This document shows, one piece after another, positions 10,915 to 11,856 of a stretch of DNA of 11,856 nucleotides. Origin of the DNA: Acidobacteriota bacterium (GTDB lineage: Bacteria; Acidobacteriota; Vicinamibacteria; Vicinamibacterales; UBA2999). The notes under the pieces were generated by a model, which was given only the letters and a program-made list of their open reading frames with translations, searched no databases and was not told the origin of the DNA. Every line of letters starts with the position of its first letter. The first letter of the stretch is position 1. Location: the NCBI GenBank assembly GCA_947478985.1, contig CANJYC010000037.1, forward strand, positions 1 through 11,856. The letters are read 5' to 3'. Both the position numbers and the translations under genes were made by a program.

Positions 10915-11856
10915 ATGTCTACTGCGGTGCGGCTCCACAAGACCGTCGGCGTCAAGGTCGGCCACGTGCAGGTTGGCGGCGGCGCGCCCGTCGTGGTCCA
11001 GTCGATGACGATGACAGACACCGCCAACGCGGCCGCCACGGCGCAGCAGTGTATCGAGCTGGCCGAGGCCGGGTCCGAGCTCGTGCGCATCACGGTCAAC
11101 CTGCCGGAAGCGGCTGCCGCCGTCCCCGAGATCAAGCAGCGGATGCTCGACGCCGGCTGCACCGCACCGCTCATCGGCGACTTCCACTACAACGGCCACC
11201 TCCTGCTCACGCGCTACCCTGACTGCGCCACGGCGCTCGACAAGTACCGCATCAATCCCGGCAACGTCGGCACCGGCCGTCGCCGCGATGAACAGTTCGC
11301 CACCATCTGCCAGGTGGCCATCGATCACGGCAAGCCCGTGCGTATCGGCGTCAATGGCGGTTCGCTCAACCAGGAACTCGTCGTCGCCAAGATGCAGGAG
11401 AACACCGACCGCAACCTGGGCCGGAGTTCGGAGGACATCCTGAACGAGTGCATGGTGATCTCCGCGGTGGAGTCGACCGCCCTCGCCCTCGAGACCGGGC
11501 TGCGCAAGGACCAGATCATCATCTCGTGCAAGGTCTCGCGCCCGCGGGACCTCATCGCCATCTATCGCGACCTGGCACGCAAGACGGAGCAGCCGCTCCA
11601 CCTGGGGCTGACCGAAGCCGGCATGGGGACCAAAGGGCTGGTCTGGTCGGCTTCCGCGATGGGCGTGCTGCTGGCCGAGGGCATCGGCGACACCATCCGC
11701 GTCTCGCTCACGCCGAAGCCGAACGGCGATCGCCGCGAAGAGGTCTATGCCGCGTGCGAGCTGCTGCAGGCCCTCGGCATCCGCACCTTTGCGCCGAGCG
11801 TCACAGCCTGCCCAGGCTGCGGCCGCACGACCAGCTCCACGTTCCAGGAACTCGCC
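10915..11856 (+). CDS. ispG: 4-hydroxy-3-methylbut-2-en-1-yl diphosphate synthase (partial, 3' end outside window)
   Basis: The first 314 codons of IspG (GcpE) are present, with the frame open to the window end. The enzyme is the [4Fe-4S] reductase that converts methylerythritol cyclodiphosphate to HMBPP in the MEP isoprenoid pathway. Family blocks seen are VGHVQVGGGAPVVVQSMTMT, ELVRITVNLPEAA, LIGDFHYNGHLLL, KYRINPGNVGTG, PVRIGVNGGSLN, HLGLTEAGMGTKGLVWSASA, and VTACPGCGRTTS. Cys299 and Cys302 are two cluster ligands; the third Cys and the Glu lie beyond the edge. The TACPGCGRT form and the longer KPNGDRREEVYAACELLQAL stretch match the longer bacterial type and not the enterobacterial one. The ATG at 10915-10917 is chosen because it lies 7 bases after an extended -10 box and gives the normal short N-terminus before VKVGHVQVGG. 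Confidence 0.95.
   Translation, partial: MSTAVRLHKTVGVKVGHVQVGGGAPVVVQSMTMTDTANAAATAQQCIELAEAGSELVRITVNLPEAAAAVPEIKQRMLDAGCTAPLIGDFHYNGHLLLTRYPDCATALDKYRINPGNVGTGRRRDEQFATICQVAIDHGKPVRIGVNGGSLNQELVVAKMQENTDRNLGRSSEDILNECMVISAVESTALALETGLRKDQIIISCKVSRPRDLIAIYRDLARKTEQPLHLGLTEAGMGTKGLVWSASAMGVLLAEGIGDTIRVSLTPKPNGDRREEVYAACELLQALGIRTFAPSVTACPGCGRTTSSTFQELA

Noticed and set aside
10864..11601. 245-codon open frame on the minus strand.
   Set aside because: Antisense to the strongly conserved ispG; no family features of its own.
1..11856. CRISPR array, intact insertion sequence, prophage or toxin-antitoxin module.
   Set aside because: No regularly spaced direct repeats, transposase or integrase, attachment-site duplication at the tRNA, or recognisable toxin pair was found on either strand.

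Overview
The window is GC-rich bacterial DNA with densely packed genes, most codons ending in G or C. It carries ordinary housekeeping genes plus several short lineage-type proteins. The gene mix (agmatine pathway, bactofilin, YtxJ-like redoxin, small Cys proteins) would fit an acidobacterial genome such as class Vicinamibacteria. That placement is inference from style; no marker gene here proves it. Nothing points to a plasmid, prophage or genomic island.

Layout: (1) 1-1605, minus strand: a threonine-branch operon. A short Thr-rich leader peptide and a strong intrinsic terminator precede hom (homoserine dehydrogenase), followed by the first codons of a probable homoserine kinase at the window edge. 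This has the architecture of a ribosome-mediated transcription attenuator. (2) 1697-4503, plus strand: a secreted two-domain VOC (glyoxalase-fold) protein, then aguB and aguA, which overlap by 4 bases and convert agmatine to putrescine. (3) 4511-6304, minus strand: a TonB-dependent outer-membrane receptor, convergent with aguA, and tRNA-Leu(CAA) at 6372-6458 on the other strand. (4) 6568-8279: a family 2 glycosyltransferase, a small four-Cys protein on the minus strand, a multi-pass membrane protein, and a 50-residue membrane protein on the minus strand. (5) 8381-10349: a bactofilin and a YtxJ-like thioredoxin-fold protein on plus, overlapped at the 3' end by a BaiN/HI0933-type flavoprotein on minus. 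(6) 10393-11856: two small divergent proteins, a short repeat-like spacer, and ispG (MEP isoprenoid pathway) running off the window.

Two things stand out. First is the hom attenuator: leader peptide, 15-bp terminator with seven U, and a segment inside the leader ORF that can pair with the 5' arm of the terminator. Second, many genes have a -10-like hexamer 6-8 bases upstream of the start codon and no Shine-Dalgarno sequence, which suggests frequent leaderless transcripts. hom, which lies behind the attenuator leader, instead has a clear AGGAG. The pattern was used to choose several start codons.

No CRISPR array, intact insertion sequence, rRNA gene or riboswitch was recognised. The only stretch near 300 bases without a conventional gene is 1400-1696, which holds the attenuator and a divergent promoter region.
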